From the NCBI RefSeq assembly GCF_900095265.1, contig NZ_LT607662.1, forward strand, positions 101,910 to 165,909: a stretch of 64,000 nucleotides of DNA, in the 5' to 3' direction. Position 1 is the first letter of the stretch. Each line of letters opens with the position of its first letter. The DNA is from Janthinobacterium sp. UMAB-56. GTDB lineage: Bacteria > Pseudomonadota > Gammaproteobacteria > Burkholderiales > Burkholderiaceae_D. The notes beneath the pieces are model-generated. The model made no database searches and had not been told where the DNA came from. It worked only from the letters and a program-made list of their open reading frames with translations. Positions 1 to 9,039 of the stretch are shown one piece after another. The translations under genes and the position numbers were made by a program.

Positions 1-2367
1 AACGACGGCTACGGCTGCGGCTACACGAATTTACCGGAAACGGTGAAGGGGCTGGCCGGCTACGGTTTTCGCACGGGCCTGTGGACGGAAAACGGCGTCG
101 ACAAGATCGCCTGGGAAGTGGGCCAGGCGGGCAGCCGCGTGCAAAAGCTGGACGTGGCGTGGACGGGCAAGGGCTACCAGTTCGCCATGGACGCGAACAA
201 GTCGGCCTATGACGGCATCCTGAACAACTCCGACAGCCGACCGTTTTTGTGGACGGTGATGGGCTGGGCCGGCATCCAGCGCTACGCCGTGGCGTGGACG
301 GGCGACCAAAGCGCCAGCTGGGACTACATCCGCTGGCACATCCCGACCCTGATCGGCTCGGGCCTGTCGGGCCAGGCGTATGCATCGGGCGACGTGGATG
401 CCATCTTCGGCGGCAGCCCGGAAACCTATTTGCGCGACTTGCAGTGGAAAAGTTTTACGCCAGTCCTGATGGGCATGTCGGGCTGGGCCGCGGCCGAGCG
501 CAAGCATCCGTGGTGGTTCGAGCAGCCGTACCGTGACATCAACCGCCGCTACCTGAAGCTGAAGATGCGTTTGACGCCGTATATGTACACGCTGGTACGC
601 GAAGCGGAGCAATCGGGCGCGCCGCTGGTGCGCGGCCTGATGTGGGATTATCCGCAAGACCCGGCCGCCTACACGGAAGCCTACAAATATCAATTCCTGC
701 TGGGCCGCGACGTGCTGGTGGCGCCCGTCTACCGCAGCCAGGCCGTCAGCGGCGGCTGGCGCAAGGGCATCCACCTGCCGCAGGGCACGTGGTACGACTA
801 CTGGGATGGCCGCCAGGCCACGGCCGACGCCAAGGGCCGCGATCTGGATATGCAAGTGACGCTGGACAAGCTGCCCGTGTTCGTGCGCGCCGGCGCCATC
901 CTGCCCATGTATCCGGAAATGCTGTACGACGGCCAGAAGCCTAAGGACCAGCTCACGCTGGACGTGTATCCGCACGGCGATTCCGAGTACACCCTGTATG
1001 AAGACGACGGCAACACGCGCCAGTACCAGGGCGGCGCCTTCAGCCAGCAAGTCATCCGCATGCGCCAAACGGGCGGCCAGGTGCAGGTCGACATCGGCGC
1101 CGTGGCAGGTAAGTACGCGGGCCAGGAAGCGCGCCGTAGCTATGCGCTGCGCATGCTGGCAGGCCAGGCACCGGCCGCCGTGCGCGCCGGTGAACGGCTG
1201 ATCGCGGCATCCGGCGACCGTGCCGCCTACGACAAGGCGTTTGAAGCCTGGTATTTTGACGCGGCCGACCGGCGAGGCACCCTGCACGTGAAAGTGGCGG
1301 CGCAGGATATCCGCCAGCCCTTGACCTTGCAGGTCGATGGCGCGCTGGCCGTGGCGCGACTGGACGCCGACTTCCCGGCTGCTCCCGTGCCGGGCCGCGC
1401 CTTGCCGGCCGATGCGATGCAGGTGGTGGCGCGTCCTTCAGAGGAAAGCGGCTATCCGCTGGAGAATGCCTTCGATGGCAAGCCCGAGACCTGGTTCCGC
1501 ACCGTGCGCAGCCCCTCGGTGAAAAGCGGTCCGCATGAATGGGTGATCGGCTTTACGGAGCGGCGCCTGGTGGACGGCATCGAACTGGCGCCGCGCAACG
1601 ACCAGCACTGGAAGCATGGTCAGGTGCGCGACTATGAAATCTACATCGGCGACAACAATGGCGAATGGGGCGCGCCGCTTGCGCGCGGCACCCTGACATT
1701 GCAAGAGGGCATGCAGACGATCAATTTCCCTGCCACGGCCGGGCGCTTGCTGCGTTTCCGCGTCATGAGCACGCAGAATCCGGAAGGCGATGGCGCGGCG
1801 TCCACCGATCCGATGGTCACGGCGGCGCAAGCGGGGCCGGTGGCGCGCGCGTTTGACGCGGCACTGGCGACCGACGTGGCGCCGGTCACCCTGTCCGAAT
1901 TCCGCGTGCTTGAGCATCGCGTGGCCGAAGGCGCCGAAGTGCAGCGCTACCTGTCGGACCTGGCGCTGCCGAAGGCTGTCGCGAAAGACCGGCCAGCCGG
2001 CAAGGCGGCCGAAATGCGCATGAACGGGCTGTGGTTCCGCAAGGGCCTCGGCGTGGGACCTGCCAGCCGCATCGACTTGCAACTGGCGGGTAACTGGAAT
2101 CTGCTGCGCGCCGACCTGGGCGTGGACGATAGCTGCCGCAGCGCGGGTGGCTTGCAATTCCAGGTATGGAGCGGTGAGCGGCTGCTGTACGACAGCGGTC
2201 TGGTCACGGCTCCCGGGGTGGTCAAACCCGAAATCGACGTGCGCGGCCTGAGCCAGCTCAGTTTGCGCACCCTGGGCGCGCGTGGCGCCCACCCGGCCCA
2301 GGTCTGCGGTAACTGGGCCAACGCCGTGCTGACCGGCACGGAAGGCGCGACAGTCAAGCCGCGCTAG
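1..2367 (+). CDS. GH31 family alpha-glycosidase, 3' part, with F5/8-type C and NPCBM modules
   Basis: The reading frame is open from base 1, so the 5' end lies outside the window and no start is called. The visible 788 codons begin inside a glycoside hydrolase family 31 barrel: the WTGDQSASW segment carries the expected acid/base Asp (codon 304-306), followed by the GGSPETYLRDLQW and LLGRDVLVAPVY blocks typical of GH31 and then a beta-sandwich. The nucleophile region is upstream of the window. Two accessory domains follow: a discoidin-like F5/8-type C module (about 1414-1790, with NAFDGKPETWF) and an NPCBM module (about 1935-2345, with GLWFRKGLGVGPASRIDLQL and ADLGVDD). GH31 enzymes are retaining alpha-glucosidases or alpha-xylosidases; the substrate cannot be read from sequence alone. 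Two TonB receptors and two exported carbohydrate-related proteins follow on the same strand, so a role in glycan utilisation is inferred. Confidence 0.88.
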   Translation, partial: NDGYGCGYTNLPETVKGLAGYGFRTGLWTENGVDKIAWEVGQAGSRVQKLDVAWTGKGYQFAMDANKSAYDGILNNSDSRPFLWTVMGWAGIQRYAVAWTGDQSASWDYIRWHIPTLIGSGLSGQAYASGDVDAIFGGSPETYLRDLQWKSFTPVLMGMSGWAAAERKHPWWFEQPYRDINRRYLKLKMRLTPYMYTLVREAEQSGAPLVRGLMWDYPQDPAAYTEAYKYQFLLGRDVLVAPVYRSQAVSGGWRKGIHLPQGTWYDYWDGRQATADAKGRDLDMQVTLDKLPVFVRAGAILPMYPEMLYDGQKPKDQLTLDVYPHGDSEYTLYEDDGNTRQYQGGAFSQQVIRMRQTGGQVQVDIGAVAGKYAGQEARRSYALRMLAGQAPAAVRAGERLIAASGDRAAYDKAFEAWYFDAADRRGTLHVKVAAQDIRQPLTLQVDGALAVARLDADFPAAPVPGRALPADAMQVVARPSEESGYPLENAFDGKPETWFRTVRSPSVKSGPHEWVIGFTERRLVDGIELAPRNDQHWKHGQVRDYEIYIGDNNGEWGAPLARGTLTLQEGMQTINFPATAGRLLRFRVMSTQNPEGDGAASTDPMVTAAQAGPVARAFDAALATDVAPVTLSEFRVLEHRVAEGAEVQRYLSDLALPKAVAKDRPAGKAAEMRMNGLWFRKGLGVGPASRIDLQLAGNWNLLRADLGVDDSCRSAGGLQFQVWSGERLLYDSGLVTAPGVVKPEIDVRGLSQLSLRTLGARGAHPAQVCGNWANAVLTGTEGATVKPR

Positions 2368-2398
2368 ACACACTTCACTTCATCATTTCAGTAAAAAC

Positions 2399-2427
2399 GA
2401 GCCCCTCTTCGGACCGGGGAGGGGCTC
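2399..2427. terminator. Hairpin after the GH31 gene
   Basis: The sequence contains a perfect 9-bp stem (GAGCCCCTC with GAGGGGCTC) around an 11-nt loop, 31 nt past the GH31 stop. The 3' side lacks a good T run, but the minus strand has a T-rich flank. It is most likely a terminator or an mRNA-stabilising structure between the glycosidase and the receptor. Confidence 0.55.
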
Positions 2428-2471
2428 TTGCAGCCTGACGAAAACAAATCACTTATAAGAGGGAGATGGGA

Positions 2472-5417
2472 ATGCACTTGAAAAAACTGATGGCCGCCAT
2501 GGTGGCGGTAGGATTGGCGTCAACGGCGCTGGCAGCGGAGGAGGAGAAACTGGCGCGCGTCGAAGTGACGGGCTCCAGCCTGAAGCGCATCAACGCGGAG
2601 ACGGCGTCGCCCGTCCAGGTGATCAATGCCAAGCAGATTGAAAACATGGGTGCGCTCACCTTGCTGCAAGTGCTGGACAACCTGCCGGCCGCTCGCCCGG
2701 CGCAGCAGGATTTCCGCTCGATGTTCACGGGCTCCGATGGCGGTTCGCAAGCAAACCTGCGCGGCCTTGGCGCGCAGGGCACGCTGGTGCTGCTGAATGG
2801 GCGCCGCCTGTCGTTCTATGGCGCGCCCGCAGGTTTCCAGACCATGTTCGTCAATATCGACGCCATCCCTGCCGCCGCCATCGAGCGCATGGAAATCCTG
2901 ACGGACGGCGCGTCGGCCGTGTATGGCTCCGATGCCGTGGCAGGGGTCATCAATGTGATTACCAAGAAGTCGTATCAAGGCCTGGAAGCGCGCGCCAATG
3001 GCGAGTTTTCGCCCAGCGTGAAGGCCTATGGCGAGCGCCAGGCCAGCGTGCTGTACGGCCTCGGCGACCTGGCCAGCGACGGCTACAACATCTACGGTTC
3101 CGTGAACGTCTACCAGCGCGACCGCATCGCGCTGGCCGATACCTACCAGAAGCGTCCCGCGTATTTTTATGCGAACAATCCCAATTTCATTCCCAATATG
3201 CGCGTGGGCGTCGGCAGCGAACCGGGCGTGATGAACCCGGGGACCTTCTTTGTCTTCGACAAGGCCAACAACAATGCGCGCACCCAGCGCGCTGCGCCCG
3301 GCTGCAACAACAGCATCACCGAGGCGTCGGGCACGCGTTGCGTGTGGAATGCGCTGCCCAACCAGCTCGACACGGGCCCGACCTCGGAGCGCGCCACGGC
3401 CTATCTGAGCGGCCGGCTGAAACTGGGCGGCGACATGGAAGCGTTCGCGGAAGGCGCCTACACCCACATCAAGATGCGTGGCGAGAATGGCCCGTCCAGT
3501 TTCAATAGCGGCAGCACGAGTAACTGGTTTTCGCGCAACACGGGCAACACCCTGAACACCTTCGCCACGCCTTTTCTCAGCCCGAACAACGTTTACCTGA
3601 AAGGCAAGCTCGATGCCGACATGCTGGCCAAGATGGGCGGCGCGGCCGGTTTGAACTACCTGCTGCAGGATGCGACGGGCCACTTCGGCCAGAAGAATGT
3701 CGATGAAAATTACCGCGCGCTCGTCGGCCTGCGCGGCAGCATCGGCGGCGGCTGGGATTTTGAAACGGCGCTCAGCGTGGCGGGCAGCCATTCCACGCTG
3801 TTCCAGACGGCCAATCTGAATATCAATGGCTTCAAGCAGGCGTTTGGCCCGTTCACGAAAGATCCCGTCAGCGGCCGCACGTATATCTCCGACAATCCCG
3901 CCTACAAGTTCGGCGAAATCAGCGACGCCAACGCGGCGCTCCTGCGTGCCGCCTACCCGACCTTCGCCATCGAATCCTGGACCAAGCTGATGACCTGGGA
4001 CGCCAAGCTGGAAGGCACCCTGTTCAAGCTCGGTGAGCGCGAAGTGCGCGCCGCCGTGGGCACCAACATCATGCGCGAGAGCTTTCTGACGCCCGGCAAC
4101 GCGGACGCGGCCAACGGCCTGATCACGCAGCAGGGCGGTTCCTGGTTCGATGGCAGGCGCACCATCGCCGCCGTGTTTGGCGAAGTGGTGGTGCCGCTCA
4201 GCGACACGCTGGAAGTCAATGCGGCCGCGCGCCTGGATAAATACCCGCATTTCGTCGCCAACCTGGCACCCAAGCTGGGCGTGATCTGGCGCGCGCGGCC
4301 CGACCTGATGCTGCGCGGGACGTATTCGGAAGGCTTCCGCGCGCCCAACCTGGCTGAATCGGGTTCGGGCGGCGTCTTTGCGCAGGTGGGCGGCATCCGC
4401 GACACGGTGCGCTGCGACGAAACGAACGCCATGGCGCGCGCCTTGATGAAGTCCAGGGTGGCGACGGATGCGGACCTGGGCAAGAGTTTGCTCAATTCGA
4501 ACTGCTCGACGACGGTGGGCGGCCTGACGCCGCCGAACCAGAACCTGCGCCCGGAAAAAGCCAAGATTTCGACCGTGGGCCTGGTCCTGCAGCCGGTCAA
4601 GGACCTGAGCATCTCCATCGATTACTGGTTCATCAACCGCCGCGACGAAATCGTGCGCCAGGACTTCAACGAGCTGTTTACGGAACTGGTGGACAAGTAC
4701 GGGCCGTCCCTGGCAGGCACCTCGAGCGCCATCCGCAACGACCTGACGGACGCGGACCGGGGCAATATGGCGGCGGTGGCGGCCATGTGCGCCAATCCGG
4801 CCAACGCGGGCGTGTGCGCCGCTGGGGTGCCGGGCTACTCGGTGGGTAACCTGGGTGGCTTGATCAACTCGTATTCGAACCGTGGCCGCACCCTGATGGA
4901 CGGCGTGGACATCGATGCGCGTACGCGCTTTGCGCTCGGTGACTGGGGCAAGCTGAGCACCGGCATCGCCGCCACCATCCGCAAGCGCGACACCCATGAC
5001 GGCGAAGACGGCAGCGACATCAAGGGCAATACCGTCGGCTACTACGATTCGCCGCGCTACCGCGCTACGGTGAATGCCGACTGGAGCTACCGCAACTTTG
5101 TCAGCAGTGTCTTCGTCAATTATTCGGGCAAGACGCGCTGGGCCTACGGTCCCTGGGACAAGGACAACACGCCGGAAAACTGCACTGCCGCCTCGGTCGC
5201 GCTGCCGGCCGGCCAGTGCAAGGGCGCGCCATCGTACACCACGGTGAACCTGGCGTTCAGCTGGAAGCCGATCAAGCATCTGGACGTGGGCCTGAACGTG
5301 AAAAACGCGTTCAACAAGCGGCCGTACTACGACCCGAACGGCTGGGAAGGCTACAACCATAGCCAGGATCTGTTCGGCCGCCAGTTCGCCCTCTCGGCCA
5401 GCTACAAGTTCTTTTAA
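2472..5417 (+). CDS. TonB-dependent outer-membrane receptor
   Basis: This 981-residue protein is a TonB-dependent receptor, moving a substrate across the outer membrane with TonB-ExbBD energy. The chosen ATG at 2472 sits 7 nt after the AAGAGGGA ribosome site; an ATG at 2466 is too close to it. A Sec signal peptide ends near ALA|AEEE. The plug domain follows (VEVTGSSLKRIN, then the NLRGLGAQGTLVLLNGRR and TDGASAVYGSDAVAGVINVI blocks), then the 22-strand barrel ending in the outer-membrane signature SYKFF. It belongs to the large receptor subgroup found beside glycosidases rather than to siderophore receptors. Its position directly after a GH31 enzyme suggests an oligosaccharide ligand, which is inference. 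The hairpin at 5434-5465 follows the stop. Confidence 0.93.
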   Translation: MHLKKLMAAMVAVGLASTALAAEEEKLARVEVTGSSLKRINAETASPVQVINAKQIENMGALTLLQVLDNLPAARPAQQDFRSMFTGSDGGSQANLRGLGAQGTLVLLNGRRLSFYGAPAGFQTMFVNIDAIPAAAIERMEILTDGASAVYGSDAVAGVINVITKKSYQGLEARANGEFSPSVKAYGERQASVLYGLGDLASDGYNIYGSVNVYQRDRIALADTYQKRPAYFYANNPNFIPNMRVGVGSEPGVMNPGTFFVFDKANNNARTQRAAPGCNNSITEASGTRCVWNALPNQLDTGPTSERATAYLSGRLKLGGDMEAFAEGAYTHIKMRGENGPSSFNSGSTSNWFSRNTGNTLNTFATPFLSPNNVYLKGKLDADMLAKMGGAAGLNYLLQDATGHFGQKNVDENYRALVGLRGSIGGGWDFETALSVAGSHSTLFQTANLNINGFKQAFGPFTKDPVSGRTYISDNPAYKFGEISDANAALLRAAYPTFAIESWTKLMTWDAKLEGTLFKLGEREVRAAVGTNIMRESFLTPGNADAANGLITQQGGSWFDGRRTIAAVFGEVVVPLSDTLEVNAAARLDKYPHFVANLAPKLGVIWRARPDLMLRGTYSEGFRAPNLAESGSGGVFAQVGGIRDTVRCDETNAMARALMKSRVATDADLGKSLLNSNCSTTVGGLTPPNQNLRPEKAKISTVGLVLQPVKDLSISIDYWFINRRDEIVRQDFNELFTELVDKYGPSLAGTSSAIRNDLTDADRGNMAAVAAMCANPANAGVCAAGVPGYSVGNLGGLINSYSNRGRTLMDGVDIDARTRFALGDWGKLSTGIAATIRKRDTHDGEDGSDIKGNTVGYYDSPRYRATVNADWSYRNFVSSVFVNYSGKTRWAYGPWDKDNTPENCTAASVALPAGQCKGAPSYTTVNLAFSWKPIKHLDVGLNVKNAFNKRPYYDPNGWEGYNHSQDLFGRQFALSASYKFF

Positions 5418-5433
5418 GGCGTGACCTTGCCCC

Positions 5434-5465
5434 GGCCCGCCAGTGCGGTCGCATGCTGGCGGGCC
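5434..5465 (+). terminator. Terminator-like hairpin after the first TonB receptor
   Basis: A perfect 10-bp stem (GGCCCGCCAG with CTGGCGGGCC) with a 12-nt loop lies 16 nt after the receptor stop. The downstream T content is weak, so it may terminate inefficiently or protect the transcript end. Confidence 0.6.
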
Positions 5466-5636
5466 GCTGTCTTGCCGTAAAAAAGAAAAGACAATATTCT
5501 GAAATGCATAATACGAAAGATAAACGTAAGCGAAAGACGATGACCCAGTCTTCTTTCGCGTTTTTCTCCGTCAATTACTGCGGGGATTGTGCCCTGCTGA
5601 CCATCTTCCTGCGTACGCGTGTATCTGTCTTACCAC

Positions 5637-5652
5637 GATAACGAAAGTTATC
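5637..5652. promoter_or_regulatory. Candidate operator, perfect inverted repeat GATAAC-GAAA-GTTATC
   Basis: Six-base perfect arms separated by 4 nt form a 16-nt dyad inside the A+T-rich leader of the second receptor. Dimeric regulators often bind dyads of this size, but no matching regulator is in the window, so the function is inferred. Confidence 0.3.
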
Positions 5653-5925
5653 TGCCGCAACACTCATTAAATCGAAAGATAAATTGCAGTTATTTTCTCA
5701 ATTTGGCGATAAATTTGCGTTACAACTTTCTTTTTGTTGACGCTGCTTATTTTTCTTTTTAAAGTAATCCCAAGAAAACGAAAATCAGCCAAAACGGACT
5801 GATTTCCAGACAGGTGCAACTGCCTGCCTGCACCTGTCGACGACCACCATAAAATTGCATCCCCCCGACTCCGCCCCGGGGCGGGGAGGGCGCGTATAAC
5901 CCTCGATATAGACGGAGAGACCACC

Positions 5926-8900
5926 ATGCATACCACCCGACTCAAATTGCGCGACATCAGCCGCGCCGCCGCGATCGTGATCGCACTGGCGGCCGGCGTG
6001 CCAGGCCAGGCCTGGGCACAGTCGAACGCCACGAGTACCATTTTCGGCGAAGTGAGCGCGCCGGTCGGCGCCACCGTGGTGCTGGAAAACCTGGCGACGG
6101 GCGTGCAGCGCAGCTTGACGCCCAACACCGCGGGCCGCTATGTGGCGAACTCCATGCCGCCAGGCCGCTATGCGGTGCGCGTGCTGCGTGCAGGTTCGGT
6201 CGAAGCGTCGCAGGAAGTCGAGGCCCTGATCGGCGCCGGTGCCGAAGCGAACTTCGGCCCGCCCAGCGCGGGTGGACCCGTCAGCCAGGCGCAGACCGTC
6301 GTGGTGAAAGCTACGCGCAATCCGATCGACGTGTCGAATACGAACAATGGCGTGATCTTTACGGCCAAGGAATTGAAGGCGCTGCCAGTCGGTAACGACG
6401 TGGCCTCCATCGTGCAGCTGACGCCGGGCGTGGCACGCGGCACCAACAGCGTGTATGGCAATGCGCCATCGATCGGCGGCTCGGGCCAGTCGGAAAACGC
6501 GTTCTACGTGAACGGCTTCCCCATCACGAATATCCTGACCCAGGTGGGCGCGTCGGAACTGCCGTTTGGCGCAATCTCGAACCTGCAAGTGCTGTCGGGC
6601 GGCTACGGTTCCGAATTCGGCCGTTCCACGGGTGGCGTGATCAACATCACCACCAAGAGCGGCGGCAACAAGGTCGAATTCGGCGGCAAGGTCTCCATCA
6701 TCCCGCGTTCGCTGAAGGGCACAACGGAGAACAGGTACTACCCGAACACGGGCGCCAATCCTAAGACGGACGGGACCTTGAAGTACTGGAACCGCGACAA
6801 TGGCAGCACCAGCAAGGTCGTCGGCTTGTACGGCAGCGGTCCACTGATCAAGAACAAGCTGTTTGCCTTCGTGGCGCTGGAGCAGACGCGCACGGATGGC
6901 GGCTCCGTCGCCGGTGCGCGCGACGACTTGCTGGACAAGGTGCTGCCGAACGGCTGGCGCGAGAGCAAGAGCAAGGTTGACCGCATGATGGCAAAGCTGG
7001 ACTACAATCTGACGGATGACCACCACTTTGAATACACCAAGCTGTATGACCGCACGACAACGGACAGCCAGAGCTATGGCTTTGATTATGCCACGCTGAA
7101 ACGCAATAACGTGCCTGGCGGCGGCAGCGAGACCACCATCAATTGCTGCGGTTCGTCGGCTGCGCCAGGCGCGAATGTCGACATCTTCAAGTACACGGGT
7201 TACCTGACCGATAATTTGACGGTGACGGCCATGATGGGCCAGTCGCGCACTTCACACACCCGTACGCCGAATGGCTACGATCCCCTGCTGGCGCAAACGT
7301 CGTCGAACACCTCGACCCAGGTGCCTGGCCTGAGCTATTCCAATCCGCAAACGGTGACGGGTACCCTGGTCGACCCATCGTCGGAAGACCGCCAGAAAGC
7401 CAAGCGCCTGGACCTGGAATACAAGCTGGGCAAGCACTCGCTGCGTGGCGGCATCGACCGCATCGACGTGGAATCGAAAGTGGGCCTGAGCCTGGCCGGC
7501 GGCTACCGCTGGAGCTACCATCGGGCCCCGGATCCGAATCTGCCGATCAATGGCGCCTTTGAAACGCCGTACCAGGGCGACGGCTATGGCAAGCAGGGCT
7601 ATTATGTCAGCAAGGACTTGAACGCCAACCTGTCGCGTCCGACCAGCGTGCAATCGGCGCAATACATCCAGGATCACTACCAGGTCACGGAACGGGTGCT
7701 GCTGGACCTGGGCCTGCGCCGCGAGCAGTTCACCAACTACAGCACCGATGGCGTGGCCTTCATTTCGCAGCGCAACATGATTGCCCCGCGCGTGGGCGCG
7801 ACCTGGGATTACCTGGGCGACGGCACCCTGAAATTCTTCGCCAACGGTGGCCGCTACCATTTGCCGGTGCCGTCCAACCTGTCGAGCAACATGGCCAGCC
7901 CTTTCCTGGCCACCAGCGAAATGTTCACCTACACGGGTGTCGATCCGGTCACTGGCGCGCCGACGGGCCTGCATGCGATCAGCAAGCCGTATTCGGCCAA
8001 CAACGCGTATGGCCAGAGCCGCGACGCGCGCGAAGTGACGGCCGTTGGTTTGAAGCCGCTGTCGCAGGATGAATTCTCGCTGGGCTTCGAACGCGCCCTG
8101 AGCAAGAAGCTGGTGGTGGGCGCCAGCGTCCTGTATCGCAAGCTGAACGACACCAACGATGACGTCTGCGACGCGCGTCCGCTGGAAGCCTGGGCCACGC
8201 GCAACGGCGTCGATACGGGCAACTGGAGCGGCTTCCAGTGCGCCATCATCAACCCGGGCCGCGACAATAGCCTGATGGTGGACTTTGACGATGGCAAGGG
8301 CCTGCGCCGCGTGGACATTTCGGCGGCAGAGTGGGGTAACCCGCTGCCATCGCGCACTTACCGCGCCTTGAACATGTTCGTCGAGCACCCGTACACGAAC
8401 GGCTGGTATGGCAAGCTGACCTATACCTTGTCTGGGCTGAAGGGCAATATGGAAGGCCAGACGGACAGCATCGGCGGCGGCGACGTGGGCCTGACGGTCA
8501 GCGACGACCACAAGGAACTGATGTACAACGCCTATGGCTACCTGCCGGGCGATCATCGCCACGCCTTCAAGGCTTACGGCTTCATGCAGGTCATCCCGGA
8601 CGTGATGGTGGGTGCCAACCTGTCGCTGACCTCGGGCGCGCCGCGCAACTGCATCGGCGCGCTGCCCGATAACCTGAAGTTCGAGAATGATTACGGCGAT
8701 TCCTACTTCTATTGCAACGGCAAGCCGGCGCCACGCGGCAGCCAGGGTCGCCTGCCGTGGCAAGCACAGCTGGACATGAATGTGGCCTATACTCCCGCCG
8801 CCGTCAAAGGCCTGAGCCTGAAAGTGGACGTCTTCAATGTGTTCAACAGCCAGACCGTGACCCGCTACACCGAAACGCGTGAAGACCATGGCGCCATCTC

Positions 8901-8973
8901 CCGCAATTACCTGCAGGTCGATGGACGCACGGCGCCGCGTTCGGTGCGCTTCACGGCGGAATACACCTATTAA
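5926..8973 (+). CDS. TonB-dependent receptor with N-terminal carboxypeptidase-regulatory-like domain (Oar-like)
   Basis: This 1015-residue outer-membrane receptor starts at an ATG preceded by GGAGAGA. A signal peptide ends near GQAWAQ. Residues about 35-100 form a carboxypeptidase-D regulatory-like beta domain (VGATVVLENLATGVQRSL, then PPGRYAVRVLRAG). The plug follows (VVVKATRNPIDVSN, then LQVLSGGYGSEFGRSTGGVI), then a large barrel ending VRFTAEYTY with a terminal aromatic residue. This layout matches the Oar/SusC-like receptors that import oligosaccharides or peptides. With the first receptor, the GH31 enzyme and the exported oxidoreductase it forms a plausible glycan-uptake locus. It has its own 5' region with candidate operator palindromes, so it may be expressed separately from the upstream genes. 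The substrate is unknown. Confidence 0.92.
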   Translation: MHTTRLKLRDISRAAAIVIALAAGVPGQAWAQSNATSTIFGEVSAPVGATVVLENLATGVQRSLTPNTAGRYVANSMPPGRYAVRVLRAGSVEASQEVEALIGAGAEANFGPPSAGGPVSQAQTVVVKATRNPIDVSNTNNGVIFTAKELKALPVGNDVASIVQLTPGVARGTNSVYGNAPSIGGSGQSENAFYVNGFPITNILTQVGASELPFGAISNLQVLSGGYGSEFGRSTGGVINITTKSGGNKVEFGGKVSIIPRSLKGTTENRYYPNTGANPKTDGTLKYWNRDNGSTSKVVGLYGSGPLIKNKLFAFVALEQTRTDGGSVAGARDDLLDKVLPNGWRESKSKVDRMMAKLDYNLTDDHHFEYTKLYDRTTTDSQSYGFDYATLKRNNVPGGGSETTINCCGSSAAPGANVDIFKYTGYLTDNLTVTAMMGQSRTSHTRTPNGYDPLLAQTSSNTSTQVPGLSYSNPQTVTGTLVDPSSEDRQKAKRLDLEYKLGKHSLRGGIDRIDVESKVGLSLAGGYRWSYHRAPDPNLPINGAFETPYQGDGYGKQGYYVSKDLNANLSRPTSVQSAQYIQDHYQVTERVLLDLGLRREQFTNYSTDGVAFISQRNMIAPRVGATWDYLGDGTLKFFANGGRYHLPVPSNLSSNMASPFLATSEMFTYTGVDPVTGAPTGLHAISKPYSANNAYGQSRDAREVTAVGLKPLSQDEFSLGFERALSKKLVVGASVLYRKLNDTNDDVCDARPLEAWATRNGVDTGNWSGFQCAIINPGRDNSLMVDFDDGKGLRRVDISAAEWGNPLPSRTYRALNMFVEHPYTNGWYGKLTYTLSGLKGNMEGQTDSIGGGDVGLTVSDDHKELMYNAYGYLPGDHRHAFKAYGFMQVIPDVMVGANLSLTSGAPRNCIGALPDNLKFENDYGDSYFYCNGKPAPRGSQGRLPWQAQLDMNVAYTPAAVKGLSLKVDVFNVFNSQTVTRYTETREDHGAISRNYLQVDGRTAPRSVRFTAEYTY

Positions 8974-8979
8974 ACTGCA

Positions 8980-9005
8980 GCCGGCCCACCGTGCGGCGGG
9001 CCGGC
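8980..9005 (+). terminator. Intercistronic hairpin without T run
   Basis: A perfect 8-bp stem (GCCGGCCC with GGGCCGGC) and 10-nt loop begins 6 nt after the receptor stop, and the next ribosome site follows within 30 nt. Without a T run it is more likely an attenuating or stabilising structure inside an operon than a full terminator. Confidence 0.45.
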
Positions 9006-9039
9006 GAAGAACATTACCAATGGAAGCGAGTAGAGACCA

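Larger units (their letters stand above)
5418..5925 (+). other. 508-bp intergenic region between two TonB receptors
   Basis: The first 50 bp hold a terminator-like hairpin. The remainder is clearly richer in A and T than the flanking genes and reads like a promoter region for the downstream receptor. It contains a perfect 16-nt inverted repeat (5637-5652), two copies of CGAAAGATAAA, and a 14-nt perfect palindrome CCGCCCCGGGGCGG at 5871-5884 about 40 nt before the next start. No open frame here has a convincing ribosome site or a recognisable domain. Confidence 0.5.

Noticed and set aside
2520-5360. A 946-codon open frame on the minus strand, antisense to the first TonB receptor
   Set aside because: It is a GC-rich shadow frame: no ribosome site, Arg/His/Ala-biased composition, and the plus strand encodes a clear receptor.
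5453-5641. A 62-codon plus-strand frame in the inter-receptor region
   Set aside because: No ribosome site, no plausible domain, and it lies in A+T-rich promoter-like DNA.
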